A stretch of DNA of 64,000 nt from Lichenostomus cassidix (GCA_008360975.2 CM039194.1:9410426-9474425); one strand, 5' to 3'; shown: positions 44,001 to 57,414, numbered from the stretch's first letter. Program-made: numbers and translations. Notes: a model not told the origin generated them from the letters alone.

Positions 44001-47000
44001 AGGACTGGATCTTGCAGTCGCTGAAAACTTCAGCTCTGGTACCTCGAATATGACAAAGTCCCAGTGAGCTCCCAGCACTCACACCATTAAATGAAGCATG
44101 TGCTGAAGTGCTTGGCTAGGTCAGTGCTCAGCACCCTGCAGGACTGAGCCACAGTTTGTGATGTGGTGCTCCAGTACCTGCTGGATCAGGCGAGGGGTGG
44201 CTTGGCCAAGCACCCAGAGCCCCAGCCAGGGCTGCCGGCGGTGAAGGAAGCGGCATTAGCAGGATTCTTGCTAAGCTGGCCTTGACTGAAGCTATGCTTA
44301 CCCTTTTTTTTTTTGTAGCTACAATTACTCATTGCAAATGTCGTTGCAGGAGTTGCAGATCCCACTGACAGCACTTAAAATAATTCCTTCCGTTGCTTGA
44401 AATCTTTGTTTTTATGCTATGATCCTCCCCTAGACAGATTCCCAGTGCCGGTAGACAGACTTCATCCTGCTGAACGCTTGCAGGAGGGCCTCTCACCCCC
44501 ATTGTGCTGTGAGTGTCCCCAGCGTGCTCCGTCATGCCCTGCCAGCAGCTCCTGCGGCACTCCTGGGAGATTGACACCTCTGAAATGCCCGAGAGCATTG
44601 CTTGCATGTCACAGCCACCGGCTACCCAGAAGGGAGGTGCACGAGTGCCAGAATCTATATCGGGGCTACATGCGAGGTGTGTGGTCCCTTGGATATTTTG
44701 GGATGTGAAATGCCACGAGCTGCCACCCAAGTGTTCATGTCGATAAAATAAGAAAGATATTTTTTGTAAATCCTTAGCAAACACGCCGTCACGTGCTAAT
44801 TGGTCACACACAGGAAGCAAGATGTTGGGGTTTATTGTGAGTAACCCTACTTGGGATATCAAGTTAATACCTAAAAAGACCCAAATTCAAACTACGTGCT
44901 CAGCTGTTCTTTCCTCACAAGTGCCTTTCCCCAGTGAAGTGGAGGATTTCCCTGATATGGTTTGAAAATGGTCGCTGTTGTGAAGAGTGAATAAAACTAA
45001 AACAAACAACTAGGCTGTGATGTCTCCTGTTACTGGTGGGGAAGTGAAACGAGCTTCACCCAAAGTTTTGACAACATCTCTAATGAACTGTGAAAAGTCT
45101 GTTGTTCAGAATTGATACATAATGCGTGGGCTTTGAATAAAACCAATAAAACCAAATTCCTCCTTTGTAATTTGTTTCTTTATTATTGTACATATGTGAC
45201 AAAGCTGTTTAGTTTGAAGATAAATTTAAGATAAATAATATTTAGTTACTGGGAGGTCTTTGGTTTAGAATATTGATATTTATTTACATACTCTGAGGAA
45301 AAAAAATCCCCATCAACTAATTCAGCTCAGAGAGCTGCACTGTTTGGCTATGGCACAAAGCTGTGCTGGGGGTGTTGAGAATCCTGACCAGCAGAGGCAA
45401 GAATACTCAGGAATGAGAAGGATGACTTTGAAAAGCTTCAAGTTATATGGTCAGTGTTTGTTTAGCCACAATTTCAGCCATAATTCAGTAATTTCTTGAT
45501 AACTTCTGGGGCATCCCACAGAGCTGTAAGCAAGGTGAGCATTGCTGTGAAATGTAAATAATAATAACAACATAAAAATAGGACATGGGGAAGGGATGCA
45601 CAGTTTCCCTGATTGAGCTGGAACTTCACAGCAAACTTGGACAGCAAGGTGTTAGTGACAGGTGCTGGTTTGGGGCTAGGAAACTCAGCCTAAGGCTCCT
45701 TGAAAAGGGCATAACTCACTCTGCTCTGAGCAGAAGTAGCCAGGGTGCAAGGTTTGGGCCTTTCCCAGGTGGTGGCATCACTGGAGCTGTGCTGCTCTAT
45801 GAAGATATGGCTTGAGCAGCTGCCCAAAATGCAGATTCCTCTGCTATGCCAGCTTCTCCTCCAGGTCAGCTTGGTACCTGCGCCCCAAGAGCCCATGAAG
45901 TTGAACCCCAAGGCAGAGAGTTGCTGCTCCTGCAAACTAATCACCTTTCTCTGTTTGCTGTCAGGTTCGGATCACCTGGAGTGTTTGGGGTTTTTTCGCT
46001 TTAAGGCTGAGTGTGTCTTGAAATGTGTGGATAATCCATCAGAAACAGCCTTCTTGCAGGCAACTCCCCTGTGCTGAGACTGATACAGTTCACTGTGTCC
46101 CCCCAAACCAACCTTGATCATGGTGTATGGGAAACACTATCCCTGGGAGACCCTCCAGTGGTGCTCTGTGGCCACAGGAAATTAAAAAGCAAGAACTTGA
46201 GGCTGAGAGTGCAGAGTAGGAAAGATGCCTGCAGTGTGCTGTGTGTTGGGATCACTGCTTGGCTCCTGCGAGGCTGTTGATCAAACCTTCACAGCACCAG
46301 CTCTGAAACGGGGCCAGAGAATAATCCTTTTCTTTCCCCGTAGTGGGAGCTCAGGTCCAGTAAACTGCAAAAATCATATTGCCGTGAGAGGCAGTGGCAT
46401 CAGATGTGCTGTGGGGCTCTGGGAATGAGGTCCCACAGCTCTGCACGAACATGGTAGAAAGCAAAAGTCTATCTCAGTTTGTGAGTTATGGCTCAGTCTG
46501 GATGCAGTGGTATTCCTCCTGCCCTTCCTCCTCCTCCTGGCTGCCCAGACTGGTGGTGGAGCAGCTGAAGAAGAGGTGGGTTTTCTGTAAATTAACCTCT
46601 CTCACCTGGGACAGTTTGGACATGAGAGGGCTGATGAGGACATGCCCTCACCCAGCTACGTCTCCAAGCTGGATGGACAAGTTGATGTGGTTGCTTTCAC
46701 ATGCCCATGACACATCCCTGGCTCCAGGATGGGGCTGGAGGTATCACAGCACCCCTTCGATGTGCCCGTCATGGCTGCATATCCATTGGCCTTGTCTGGA
46801 GCCCTGGGGCTTCAGCACAGGGTGGATCCCATTGGAATTTTTGGTTGGTTTATATGCAGCAGATGGCCCAGCCTGAGGATAGGGGTGCTTGCAGCATCCA
46901 TGGGTTTGGGTGATGAGCACAATTCCTGGGTTTGCCCAGTCCCTGCTGCAGCACTGCCTTTGGGCTCTCTTGTAGCCTGCCAGGTCCTCAGCCCTGCTCT

Positions 47001-49014
47001 GCCTTTCGCTTCTCCGAGGGATTTTCAGTCCTGCAAAACACAACTTTGAAAGCTTTACACTTTCCACAGCTTCTTATAGGTGTGTGCATCTCCTCTGGCC
47101 CTCTCAGCTTTGGGTTAATGAGGGGATTGTCAATAAGTTAATGAGTTCTTCTGCATGAGCTAGTTTCAGTTTTTCACCACTGTTTGCTCCAAGAAACAAA
47201 TACTTGTGGCCTGCTCAAAGATGCACCTCAGGAAACATGTGTGTGTCCTGGAAGAAATGCTCACAGAGTGCCCAGACTCGCAGCATGGAGCTGCTGACTA
47301 ATTGAAATAAACTGGCAATTGTTAATGCTCTTTCTCCTAAAGATCCAAGGCAAGGAGCAATCATGGATGTGAGCAATCCCACTGACATGTTTACATAAAA
47401 GCTGAAGGTCTGCCATGGAGCTGGATGCTTTGGTGAGGAGCTGGCAACTTGTTTGCAAGTGAACTCTGGAAAGACCCCAGGAATGGCTGCCAGCGGTTCT
47501 GTGGTCAAAGCCAGCCTGTCCACACAGACTGCAGAGATGCTGGAAAGGTCCAGGATGCTGCCCTGGGAAAGGTCCCAATGGGAGCAGAGGTCTGCTGTGC
47601 TTGGGCTCCTGCTCTGCTTTGTGCACACATGATGGGTGCACAAAGAAGGGAGGACGACCCCCTAAAGCTCAAAGGCACAGCCCTTCATGGGAGTGCTTGG
47701 CAGTTTTTGCTGTTAGCCAGCTGCCAAGATGGTGGGATGCTCTCCATCCCACTGCTGGCTGCTCCCACCTTGGCATGCAGGCAGGCTGCTCCCCTGGGAT
47801 GCCAGGAGGGATGATACTCATGTCCATACAGCATCGCCCCAGCTCATCTCCTCCCCCCGTAGGAGCAGCTGTGTGTCTAAAATGCTCACCAATGCAAACC
47901 CAGTAAATTAAGGATAATCAGTCTCTGCTAGTGCTGGAACTTTGTTCTTCCAGGAATTGGCCCCAGCATTTGCCTGTGTGGTTTCTTCTTCTGGAAGTGA
48001 CCTTATAAGGTGGTGACCCCAACCAGCAAGTTCCATGCTCCCAGCCCTGCCAGGAGTCACCTGGGGAAGGGAAGATGCACCCAGCTGTTTCATGGAGCCA
48101 TCATGGAAGTGGCACATGGAGCATCCAGATCCTTCCTAGGATGGATGAGTTGCCTCCAATTCTCTTACTACACTCGTACTGCATCTACTTGAGACTGTTG
48201 CAAGGTGTGTCCCCATGTGCTATGGCCAGGAGGGGATGGATGGAGAGGCTGGGGGTCTGGCTGCTGTGGCCATTTGGGGTAGCTGACAGGTCACTGTCCT
48301 CCCCTGTGCCATTGTCTGCACTGGCCCAGAGCCTGGATGAAATGCATTTCAGCTTCACATCCCTGCACCTGTTGGACACTTATCATTCTTACAATGCAAT
48401 TGTTTGGTCCTTTGCTAGGCAGCCCTTTCCCCCTTGTGGTTTTGGCCCAGCTGGCTTAAGCACCCTTTTAATACTCAATTTTCACATTGAAAAATCCCTC
48501 TTGGTCACACTCCTTGATTTCCTTGTCTTACAAAAGCCAGCTACTGTATGCAAACCTCTGAGCCTTAATTATATATCCCAGTAATATATAGCCAGGCCTG
48601 GCTAATGTCAAGAAACCCAGTCATAAGCATTGGAGGTTTCCTAGAGCTCTGGCTGCAGGACCAGCCTCCCTGCAGGGAAGTGAGAGGGACGTGCTGGGCT
48701 CCCAGGGGCATGGGGGCTGCATGGTGTGTGGAGAACTGGGCAGGACCCCCCACACCAGGCAGTGCCCTGTGATGATGATGGCTGTGGCAGAGTGAGCTGC
48801 CTCACACTTGAAAGGGTGGCTGTGGGCAGAGAGATGTTGTTTGGGACATTTAATATGAAAGTGCTGGCTCGGTGCACAGGGTCTGGCAGCCACAGGCAGC
48901 TGTCTGGGCTCATCTCCCCCTCTCTCCAGGTCACAGATCTTTCTTGCTGTTTACACCAAGGAGCTTTTGCTGAAGCTGTACGAGTCCATCCCAGCTGAGA
49001 GAATGGCTGCACTT
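44001..49014. other. intergenic region downstream of PCBD2, proximal part
   Basis: About 5 kb with no recognisable gene. In human this side of PCBD2 carries CATSPER3, but no ion-channel transmembrane segments or a plausible exon series are visible on either strand. Frames of up to ~170 codons (for example 44329-44862 minus, 46394-46876 plus and 48075-48584 plus) have no recognisable domains. Confidence 0.5.
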
Positions 49015-49622
49015 GTTTCAGCCAACTGCACCCTGGGCTGCTTCAAAATCAGCGTCACCAGCAGGGCGAGGGAGGCGATTCTCCCCCTCTACTCCACTCT
49101 CGTGACACCTAACCTGCAGCACTGTGACCAGTGTTGGGGTGCTCAGCACAGGAAAAATGGGGACCTGATGGAACAGGTCCAGAGGAGGCCATGAGTGTGC
49201 TCAGAGGGATGGAGCAGCTCTGCTCTGGAGACAGACTGGGAGAGCTGGGGGTGTCCACCTGGAGAAGAGAAGGCTCCAGGGAGACCTTAGGGCTCCTTCC
49301 AGTGCCTAAAGGGGCGACAAAAGAACTGGAGAGGGACTTGGGACAAGGGCCTGGAGTGACAGGACAAGGGGGAATGGCTTCAAACTGTCAGAGGGCAGGA
49401 TTAGATTAGACATTAGGAGGGAATTCTTCACTCTTAGGGTGATGAGACATAGGCAGTTTTCCCAGAAAATCTGTGGCTGTCCCATCCTTGGAAGTGTTCA
49501 GTGCCAGGTGGGGTGAGGCTCTGAGCAACCTGATCTAGTGGGTGGCATCTCTGCCCATGGCAGGGGGTGAAACAAGGATCTTTAAGGTCCCTTGGAATCC
49601 AAACCATTCTGGGATTCTGTGA
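49015..49622 (+). mobile_element. longest CR1 LINE fragment of the window (~600 bp, sense)
   Basis: It starts in the distal CR1 ORF2 region (CAGCAGGGCGAGGGAGGCGA, 'ctccccctctactccactctcgtgac', 'gacctgatggaacaggtccagaggagg'). It continues through 'ctggagaagagaaggctccagggagacc' and the 3' UTR to 'atccaaaccattctgggattctgtgatc'. The reading frame is broken, so it is a dead 5'-truncated copy. Confidence 0.93.
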
Positions 49623-50169
49623 TCTCAGATCATCTTTCTCATTGCCTTCCTCCTGTGTGTCTCACCCATGGACAGCATCACACCCACCTGGAGGGGACAA
49701 CCAAAGGTTTCCAGACCCTCGGCATGCCCAAGCTCCTCAAGTCCAGCAGAGGGGTGAGTGTAGAGCTCTGCTCAATGGCTAAGCCACACCAGAGAGGGGG
49801 ATCCAAGCCCAGGAACCAGGTGAGGCTCTCCTGTCCCTAGGTCTCAGGGGCTGCCAGGCCCAAGAGGGCCTGATGCTTGTAGTGCCTAGTGAGAAAACAT
49901 GAAAATTAATAATTCCTGATTTTTTAAGAAGCCCATGGCTTGGCCATTGTATTCTTGCACAGTTTATTTTTCCCTAAAGGAGGGGAGAGTTTTTTTTACT
50001 ACAGCAGAGTAGACACCCCCCCCCCAATAAAACATAGGTCATGTCCTATTCTTGTTCTGTGTGTATTTTTCTCTCCAGCACACCATCTCCTACTTAGTTT
50101 TCTCCTGACGACTCTGGAGGTTTATTTTTCAGCAAGGAGCTTATGTGGGCAATGAATGCTCAGCCAGAA

Positions 50170-50330
50170 TTTCTGCCTGTAATTAATTGGCTGGGTAGCC
50201 CACCAGAAGTGGGATGTTTATGGGCACAGGGCTCTTATAATGTTCACTTCTGAGCCTTCATTCCTCTAGTTTGGATCGTAAACTTCACTTATCACCAGAC
50301 TTTTATATGTTAATTATTCTGTGTCACCGG
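50170..50330. promoter_or_regulatory. homeodomain-motif island (candidate conserved element)
   Basis: CTGTAATTAATTGGCTGG, GGATGTTTATGGGCAC and ATATGTTAATTATTCTG occur within 160 bp of repeat-free sequence. The mix of TAATTA and TTTATGG cores suggests homeodomain input. This is inference from motifs. Confidence 0.28.
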
Positions 50331-51049
50331 GAGAAGGGAGGACATGCAGAAGTGCATGAAGTAATGAATGATTTAGGCATGGGGTATTAGATGCTGCAAC
50401 TTGGGCTGGGTGTCTATGAGAGAGAAAATTGATACATGGCAAAATGGGGAGAAGTTTAACTCAGGGTAGGTGTGTGTTGGTTGGTGGAGCCTCACCCTAT
50501 GAACTTGTGGAACTCAGCACCAGGAGATGCCTCGCCTGGGGACCACAAAGAAGAAAACCTGTAGGATAAGATTTGGCACCATTTTCCCCTGAGGCACTTA
50601 AAATGTTGAGGTCCTTTGAAAAAAATCCCACTCAGCACAAATCTGCAAGTTTAAGAGTCTAAATGACTTTGAAAATCTGGGCCATGCAGGATTAGGTTTT
50701 GATGGAAATCGGTGGGGCTTAACACCTAAGGGACTGGGACCACTGGGAAATTGCATCCTGGCTTTGGGGGAGAATGCCTAGAATGGCATTGCTGGGGGAA
50801 AAAATACCAAACAGAAAAATTCTTTAGTGTCTCACAGTCCCTTCCTGTGCCAGGGATGCTATAAATATCCTGCCAAGCCCTACCACGTTCCTGTTCTCCA
50901 GCAGCATTAGGTGCTTGGCTTTGTGTCCTGACCTGATGAGACAAGTGCCCTGAGCTACTTGGCATGCCAAGAGACAACACCTCTTTGCCTAAAATTTGTT
51001 TAAAATGTGCTAGAGCCATCTAAATGCATTTTGCTGAGGGTGCAGGAGG

Positions 51050-51190
51050 CTGTTTATGCCTCTGTGTGTATTGTTATTTATTAATTGAAGCCTAAATTAG
51101 CCCTCAACAGGTTAGCAGTATTTAATGCAGAGAGCTCAAACATGCAACACATTCTTGGCACGTTTCCCTTTATTAATTAAAAACCTCTTT
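51050..51190. promoter_or_regulatory. homeodomain-motif island (candidate conserved element)
   Basis: TGTTATTTATTAATTGAAGC, CTAAATTAGCC, GTATTTAATGCAG and CCTTTATTAATTAAAAACC are packed into 140 bp flanked by GC-richer sequence. No repeat family is recognised. Confidence 0.28.
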
Positions 51191-54100
51191 AAAACACTCT
51201 GCCTTCCACCTTGGAGCAATAAATTTCCACCTTGAGGAAATAATTTCCTTGTTGTATTCCATACAGAGACGTTCTGTTAGCTGCAATCCCTGTTTCAGTG
51301 TAGGCCCCTTTCAGCCTTATTTCAATTTCAAAATAAACTTTCAAAATGCCAGGTTTTTCTGTTAAAAAAAAGGGGAGGGGAAGAAAAACTAAAAAAATCA
51401 ACTTTTCTGCTTTTTAAAAATATATTTGGGATTAATTCCGATGTAGTTTACTGCTTGTGTACCACTGTGTACCACAAAGCTCCTTCTTAATAACAGCTCA
51501 CAGGACTCTGCAGTGGTTCCTGAAGCAGGAGAAGAAGCCTTGGCAACCCCAAATGAGCTGATGGTCCTGCATGGGAGGCACTGGCCCTCCTGCAGTTGCA
51601 GGGAGAGTTTTATGGCCCCCCTGTCACCCCCAGCTCTGGGTGGCTGGTTTTCTTTATGACCATGTGCCCCAGCCCAAACCTGCCCTACACCGTGACATAA
51701 CCTGGCAAAAACGTCACCTGATTTTGGGGGCTGAATGGCTTTTGTTCCCCTGCTGGCCCTGGGCTGTGCCTGCCAGGGACCTTGGTGTGCAGGGAGGCAG
51801 GAAAGGCCTCTGCTGGCTCCTCCAGGAATTCGTACCAAACTCAGCAGGGTTAGAGGTGAGAGACAATTGCAGACTCCTGTCTCTCATCCTGACCCATCCT
51901 GTATGGCAGGGAGGAGCAGCCAGGCACTGAGGGCAGCAGAGACATTGTTCAATCTCCAGTTTGTGCTCAGAACATGAGCAACCAACCCCATCACACTGGA
52001 GCAGGTGGGCTGTGGGCAGACAGCACTGTCTGCAAATGTCAGATGTTGTTTAGGAGGGAAAAACATGGATGGACTGCTTCCAGTAGAGGAACAATTTCCT
52101 TTTCTTTCCTGGCCCACTTTTTTAACAGTCCAGGCTGTAGATCCTACACTCCTCCTTGGCAGGTTCACCACATGTGCAGCTAAAAGTATTCCAATGGCAC
52201 ACAGCACTCGAAGGATTATAAAGGTGGAGGAAAGCTCTTAATCAGTTTTGTTGTGCTTTGTCTGAGTTCGTTTAACTTCAAAGGGAAGTTTAAAAAGAAA
52301 CCCTTTTAGGTCATGTCAAGCCAAGAGCCCTGTCCAGAATGACTTGGACTCACTTTCTGTGAGCACTCGAGGGAGGTCATGCTCCTTCCCAGCCCAGTGA
52401 TGTGACATATCCAAAATGCTACTATGGACTTGAAACACATGCTGCAGGAGAGCTGTGCACGGCTTGATAAAGGGCTTTTGCAAAGCTGACTTGAAATAAA
52501 TGCAGTAAAGCTGTCACTGAAATGTAAATGATTAGAGCAACGTGACTCCCTGCTTCCCCCAACTCTTCTGCTCATTCTTGCTTTTAGTAAATGTAATTTA
52601 AAAATAATCAGTTCAGGATGACTTTGTTGAGAGTGTCCTGGTCTCTGGGCCAGAAAGTCACTGGTTCAGTACTAGACAGAGTGGGTCAGTGGTTTGATTC
52701 CCACACAAGGGCAGGGGTAAGGGTCCCTGCAGAGCTGCAGGTCCTGCCTGCCTGGGTGGCACTGGGGAGACCCCAGGCTGCCTCCCTTGGGATGAGCATC
52801 CCCACCCCATCAGCACCCAGGGGCTCCTGCCCTGCCTGGCACATCTGCCTTCTTGAAAGGTGCATTGGGGATGGGGATCACAGCCAACCCCCTTTCCAGC
52901 CAGCAGCTGGAGTGAAGCCAGTGAGGGTTCCATTGGGTGACAGCCCCAAATGTTACCTCCTTCTTGCTGACAGTACTTTCTTCCTGCACTTGCTCTTTCT
53001 CACAGCACAAAACCATGTAAAGATTTCAGTGAGCTGCTGGATGACATAAAAATGACTTTCTGCCACTCTGATATTATCGTTATGGAAGGGTTTTCACCTG
53101 TATTTGCTCTTCCTGTACCTCCAGGATGGCACACAGAACAGTAATGGTGGAGCAGGTGACTACAAGACAAACTCCAAGTCACAGAACCAGATACCCTTGA
53201 GATGTACGGAATTATTTTCATGGAATGAACAGATATTTTGAGGCAGTTTTCCCTAGGGAAAGTGTGTCTGCTCCCAGCACGAGCAGTGCTGAGAGTCTAT
53301 GAAGGCACCATCATATGGCACATGCTGCAAATGCACTGGTTTCATTGCCATCAGGAGGACTAATGTCATTTCCCAGCACCATGCAGTGTCAGTGTGGGAT
53401 CAGGATTCATCCCAAGTGTGATCCTGCTGGATCCTGCAGGAAAATTCCCTGATTTTCACTGTTGTTCATTGTGCCCTGGTGTGTCCTGGGCTTCTCAGGC
53501 TCCTGGGTCTCCCTGGGTGCACAGCCCTGAGCAAGGCTCCATCCTCATGGTCTGGCTCATGTGTTCCACCCCTCAACACCCCTGGGAGAGAGGTAAGAGC
53601 TCATTCCAGGTTTATGGAGACAGTGGGGCTGGAGAATACGTTTGCTTTAAAGTTTGGGAAGTGAGGAGAATTTGCCTTCTTACAGCACTAGTCCAGGCTG
53701 ATCTGGTCTTTCCTTCAGTAGTGGACTTCTCTGTGTCTTGTTTGGGGAACAACTAAGTCCAGGCAGCAAGTCTGAACCGTGTAATGAGAAAAACCTCCCA
53801 CAAATCCCCAAAATGGAGACTGCTGAATTTTACATATCTTGGGTTAACCTTAATGTGATACAAGCCTATGATCACAGCTTGATACCCATTGTTTAAAAAC
53901 TCCACAGACTGACCCGGAGTCCAGAAAAAATTCCCTGGATATCAAAAATTCTCTTTTACCCAAAACTCCAGGTGTCTGTGGTTACTGTTAGCAGTCTCTG
54001 TGTTGTTTCTTCCCTATCACTGATCAGAACTGGGGCTTCTGCAAATGTTTTGTGTGCACATGGCACATGTTGTGAAGCCACTCCTGCATTGCTTCCTTTG

Positions 54101-54654
54101 ATATTTTGGGAGAAAATTATTTTTGGAGATATTAAAGAAAATAAAGATATTAAAGAGTCAGGAGGCTCATCATTCAAGATATTTGAGATGTGTCCATTGC
54201 TCCTTGCCCTGCTGGGTGGGTGGAGGGGTGCTTGCCAAGGGTGCAGTTCTCCATGTGCCTTAGATTTTTACCATGCTCTTCTCTCCCTGCAAGCTGCAAC
54301 ATCACCATTGTGAACATGCTGGCATATTGGGAGAGATTGTGGAGGTCATGAAATGAAAATCTTCACCAGATTATGAGAGGATGAAAAGCTAAACTCTAAG
54401 GCAGAAAGTGATCCTTGGTGGGTGTCAGAGCTCTGCCTACAACCTGTGCTTCAAACATTCATTGAAATAACCCAGAATGATTGACAATAAGCCTTTATGA
54501 CTGAAAATAATTCAGAAAATATTTTCTTTTTTCCCTGTGAGCTGAATGGATGGAAGTGCAGCTGCCAAGCAGCTGCTGATGGAGGGAGGAACGTCTCCAT
54601 CGAGAGCTGGAGCAACTGCGGGCTGGGAAAGGATCATAGCCCAGGTCCTTTTCC

Positions 54655-54730
54655 TGGAAACCCTGTGGCAAGGCTGGGACTAGAGCCCAGGTCTGCAGTG
54701 CTCTCCCTGCCAGCTCCCTCTTTCTAAGAT
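54655..54730 (+). mobile_element. possible MIR-like (CORE-SINE) remnant
   Basis: AAGGCTGGGACTAGAGCCCA and the following CAGGTCTGCAGTGCTCTCCC resemble the MIR segment 'agagccgggattcgaacccaggtctgcctgactcc'. Such remnants are rare but known in birds. The match is by eye and short. Confidence 0.4.
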
Positions 54731-55472
54731 CAAGCAGCCTTGGCACGGCAAAAGAGCTGCTCCGAGTCGGCAAACCAGGCCGTGTTAAGGAAATGGGCTG
54801 TGATACCTCCGAACAAAGCAGCTTGTTCCTGTGCCCTGATGCTGATTAGCACCTTGGAACAACCTGCTCAGCCTCGTCTGGCAGTTCTAGTGCAAACACA
54901 CCCACACAGCTCGGGGTAACTGGAGAAGGAGAGAGCAGAGCTGTGAGCAGCAGCCGTTCCTGCGTGCAGCACGAGGTGTGCCAGGCCAGAGCTGCACCCC
55001 AAGGCCTGGGCACAGTGACTGTGATGGCAGAGGATGATGTGCCAGAGACAATGCAGGCTGAGGCCCCCTGACCCCTCCAGCCATGCAGGGAGGGGGATTA
55101 GCAGAGCAGGACTGGCTGCACAGCTTCACTTCACCCCAAAACCTGTTCTCGTGCAATGGCAGGGACTGAGATATGACTGTGGGGGTGGCAAAGGGAGGGA
55201 AGTGCCCAGGGGGATGTGTGCTATGGGGTTTGGCTCTCTCTTGGCTGGGTGATGTGGGGAGAGGGGTGTGTGCCTGGCAGCAGGGATGCTGGGGGCTCAG
55301 TCCTCTTCCTACACAAACAGGCTCATTCCTTTGATGAGCTGGCCATGAGGCAGCCACAAGCTGTGCCTTTGATGGCATAGCTGGTATAACATTGGGTGAG
55401 TTTTTCTCAGTTTTGTGTGACCATTCCTTGTGATTCTGCACAATGAGTGGGAGTTCAGCATTGCCAGAGGAG

Positions 55473-55685
55473 CATAGAATCCCAGAATGGGTTGGAAGGA
55501 ACCTTAGAGAACCTTTAGTTTCAGCCCTGCTGCCATGGGCAGGAACACCTTCCACTATCCCAGGTTGCTCCAAGCCCAACCTGCTCTTGGACACTTCCAA
55601 GGCTGGGACATCCACAGCTTCTCTGGGCAACCTGTGCCAGTGCCTCAGTGCCCTCACAGGGCAGAATTTCTAGAAAATATAATCT
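55473..55685 (-). mobile_element. CR1 LINE fragment
   Basis: Antisense CR1 3' end: tail remnant CATAGAATCCCAGAATGGGT, TTGGAAGGAACCTTAGAGAA, 'gggcaggaacaccttccactatcccagg', 'tcttggacacttccaaggctgg', 'tctctgggcaacctgtgccag'. The 256-codon minus-strand frame that overlaps it is partly repeat-derived. Confidence 0.92.
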
Positions 55686-57167
55686 TTTTCCATATGTTAT
55701 GGCTTCAGGCCATAAAGTAAATGAGAGCCTGACATGAGCAATATCTAAGCAAAATTATTGATGCACCCCTACAGAGCAGAGTGGGTCGACCTTGCAGAGC
55801 TCTGTCTGCCACTATTGAGGCCATTCCTGCCTCTCACCAACCCAGAGATCTTGTCTGCATTGCTCTCCAAAATCTGCCTTTCTGATCCCAGCCCTGTGTT
55901 GCTGTTTGCAGTGTTTGTGCCCCAAAGCCTCCCCAAAGCCAGCTGAGAGCTGAGAACAGGAGCTCCTCGTAAAAGGGTGAGGGAGAAACCAGTGACACAA
56001 GCTCCTGCTGAATTTGTTTTTCATGTTCTCATTTGTAATCATTCTGTGTTTTATGAGGGATACTTCCTAAAACTTTGCCAACATGATGGAAACACATGTG
56101 GCGCTCTTATACATGATGTGACCCTTTTGGTGGAGAGATGAGATGAAAACCTGATTTTCTCTGACATCTCCACAGCATATGGTCCAGTGAGATGGAAAAT
56201 CAGTGGGGTGTGGGGTACCTGACCTTCCCCCATCCATGCCCACACTGTTCACTGCTCCACAAACACAGCCCACATAACTTTGCATGCACAAACTCCAGGT
56301 GGGTTTTTTGCAAATTCTTTATTTAAAGTTTTTCTCCTTTAAAAAAAAAATTGTTTTACTAGGGGAACGCAGTTCTGTGGCCTGTGGGTGACACAAAAAG
56401 TATTGTTTGGAATTTTATCTGAAGTGCAGGTTTGCTCCTGTGTTGGTTTCAAGGACAGAGCCAAACTGGGAGGAAGCAAACACTATCCCTAGAAAAAGTT
56501 TTTTGCAGGTTTCAGAGCTAGGTTAAAGGACCTTTGATTATTTAAATTAGCAAATCCCTCTGCAAAGGGTATGACTGAGTTATTAACATCACTGGCTGTA
56601 TTTGGGCCACACCACTGTTGCCATGGAACAGGGACAATTCCTGCAGCATTGGTGTTTGGCTGAGTGACAAGGGTCACTGTGAGTCCATGGGCCTGTCCAT
56701 GTCACTGTGAGTCCATAGACTGCTGCTATCCCTGGGTCCCCAAAAATGCAGGGCTGGCTCTCACCAGCAGCACTGCACCTGCAGCAGCAGCAGCAGCAGC
56801 AGCTTCCCCCCCAGCTTGGCATCCCTGGGTCAGGATGGGGGCTGTTGGTAATCCTGGTTTTCATTATTTTAATGGTGAGAGAAAACTTTTGTGTAGTGTG
56901 AAAAACAATCCTGAGCCTTCCTGTGTTTATAGAAAGGGCTCAGGCTGAAGGAATGGTGTGCTAGGGCAGGAGACTGCAGGACAGCAAGTGAGAAGGGACA
57001 CCCATCATAAAGGGTCTGGAGGTGCTTTTTAACTGAAAATAAAATATTAATGGCAGGACAGTGCCACAATGACACTGGTGACTAACTCAGGATGAATGCA
57101 GGGGCCAGCCATCACAAGTAGCTACCTAAAAGGTGGAGAGTGGTAAAATCCTCTAGCCTGACAATGG
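55686..57167. other. intergenic segment
   Basis: No gene or recognised transposon. It contains a (GCA)n run at 56781-56803 and a 28-nt-spaced duplication of GTCACTGTGAGTCCAT (56673 and 56701). Confidence 0.5.
56781..56803. repeat. (GCA)7 microsatellite
   Basis: About 7.7 perfect GCA/CAG units. It is intergenic and carried in a short ORF only by chance. It could be polymorphic. Confidence 0.85.
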
Positions 57168-57414
57168 ATTGAGAGAGTTGGGGTTGCTCAGCCTAGAGAA
57201 GAGAAGGCTACAGGGAGACCTTAGAGTTCTTTCCAGTGCCTAAAGGTGCTCCAAGAGGGCTGGAGAGGGGCTTCTTACAAGGGCATGAAGTGACAGGACA
57301 AGAAGGAATGGCTTTAAGCTTAGGGAGGGAAGATTTAGATTAAACATTAGGAGGAAATTCTTCCCTGTGAAGGTGGGAAGGCACTGGCACAGGCTGCTCA
57401 GAGAAGTGGTGTGA
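57168..57414 (+). mobile_element. CR1 LINE fragment lacking its 3' end
   Basis: Sense CR1: GAGAGTTGGGGTTGCTCAGC, 'gagaagagaaggctacagggagacc', 'ggcatgaagtgacaggacaag', 'cattaggaggaaattcttccctgtgaagg', 'gcactggcacaggctgctcagagaag'. Similarity stops there. The final ~150 bp including the 3' tail are missing. Confidence 0.92.

Larger units (their letters stand above)
49623..55472. other. intergenic region, middle part
   Basis: No gene recognised. It contains AT-rich islands near 50170-50330 and 51050-51190 that carry clustered TAATTA-type motifs, a C9 run near 50018 and a MIR-like fragment near 54655-54730. The rest is unremarkable unique sequence of moderate GC content. Confidence 0.5.

Noticed and set aside
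46394..46876. 160-codon + frame considered as a CATSPER3 remnant
   Set aside because: No channel-like transmembrane pattern, S4 arginines or splice sites; Ser/Trp-rich chance frame.
52615..52720. tRNA-like text (GGGTCAGTGGTTTGATTCCC)
   Set aside because: Only a B-box-like fragment; no A box at proper distance and no cloverleaf stems.
54887..55657. 256-codon minus-strand frame
   Set aside because: Its N-terminal part is the translation of the CR1 3' UTR and the rest is low-similarity sequence; no splice or domain evidence.
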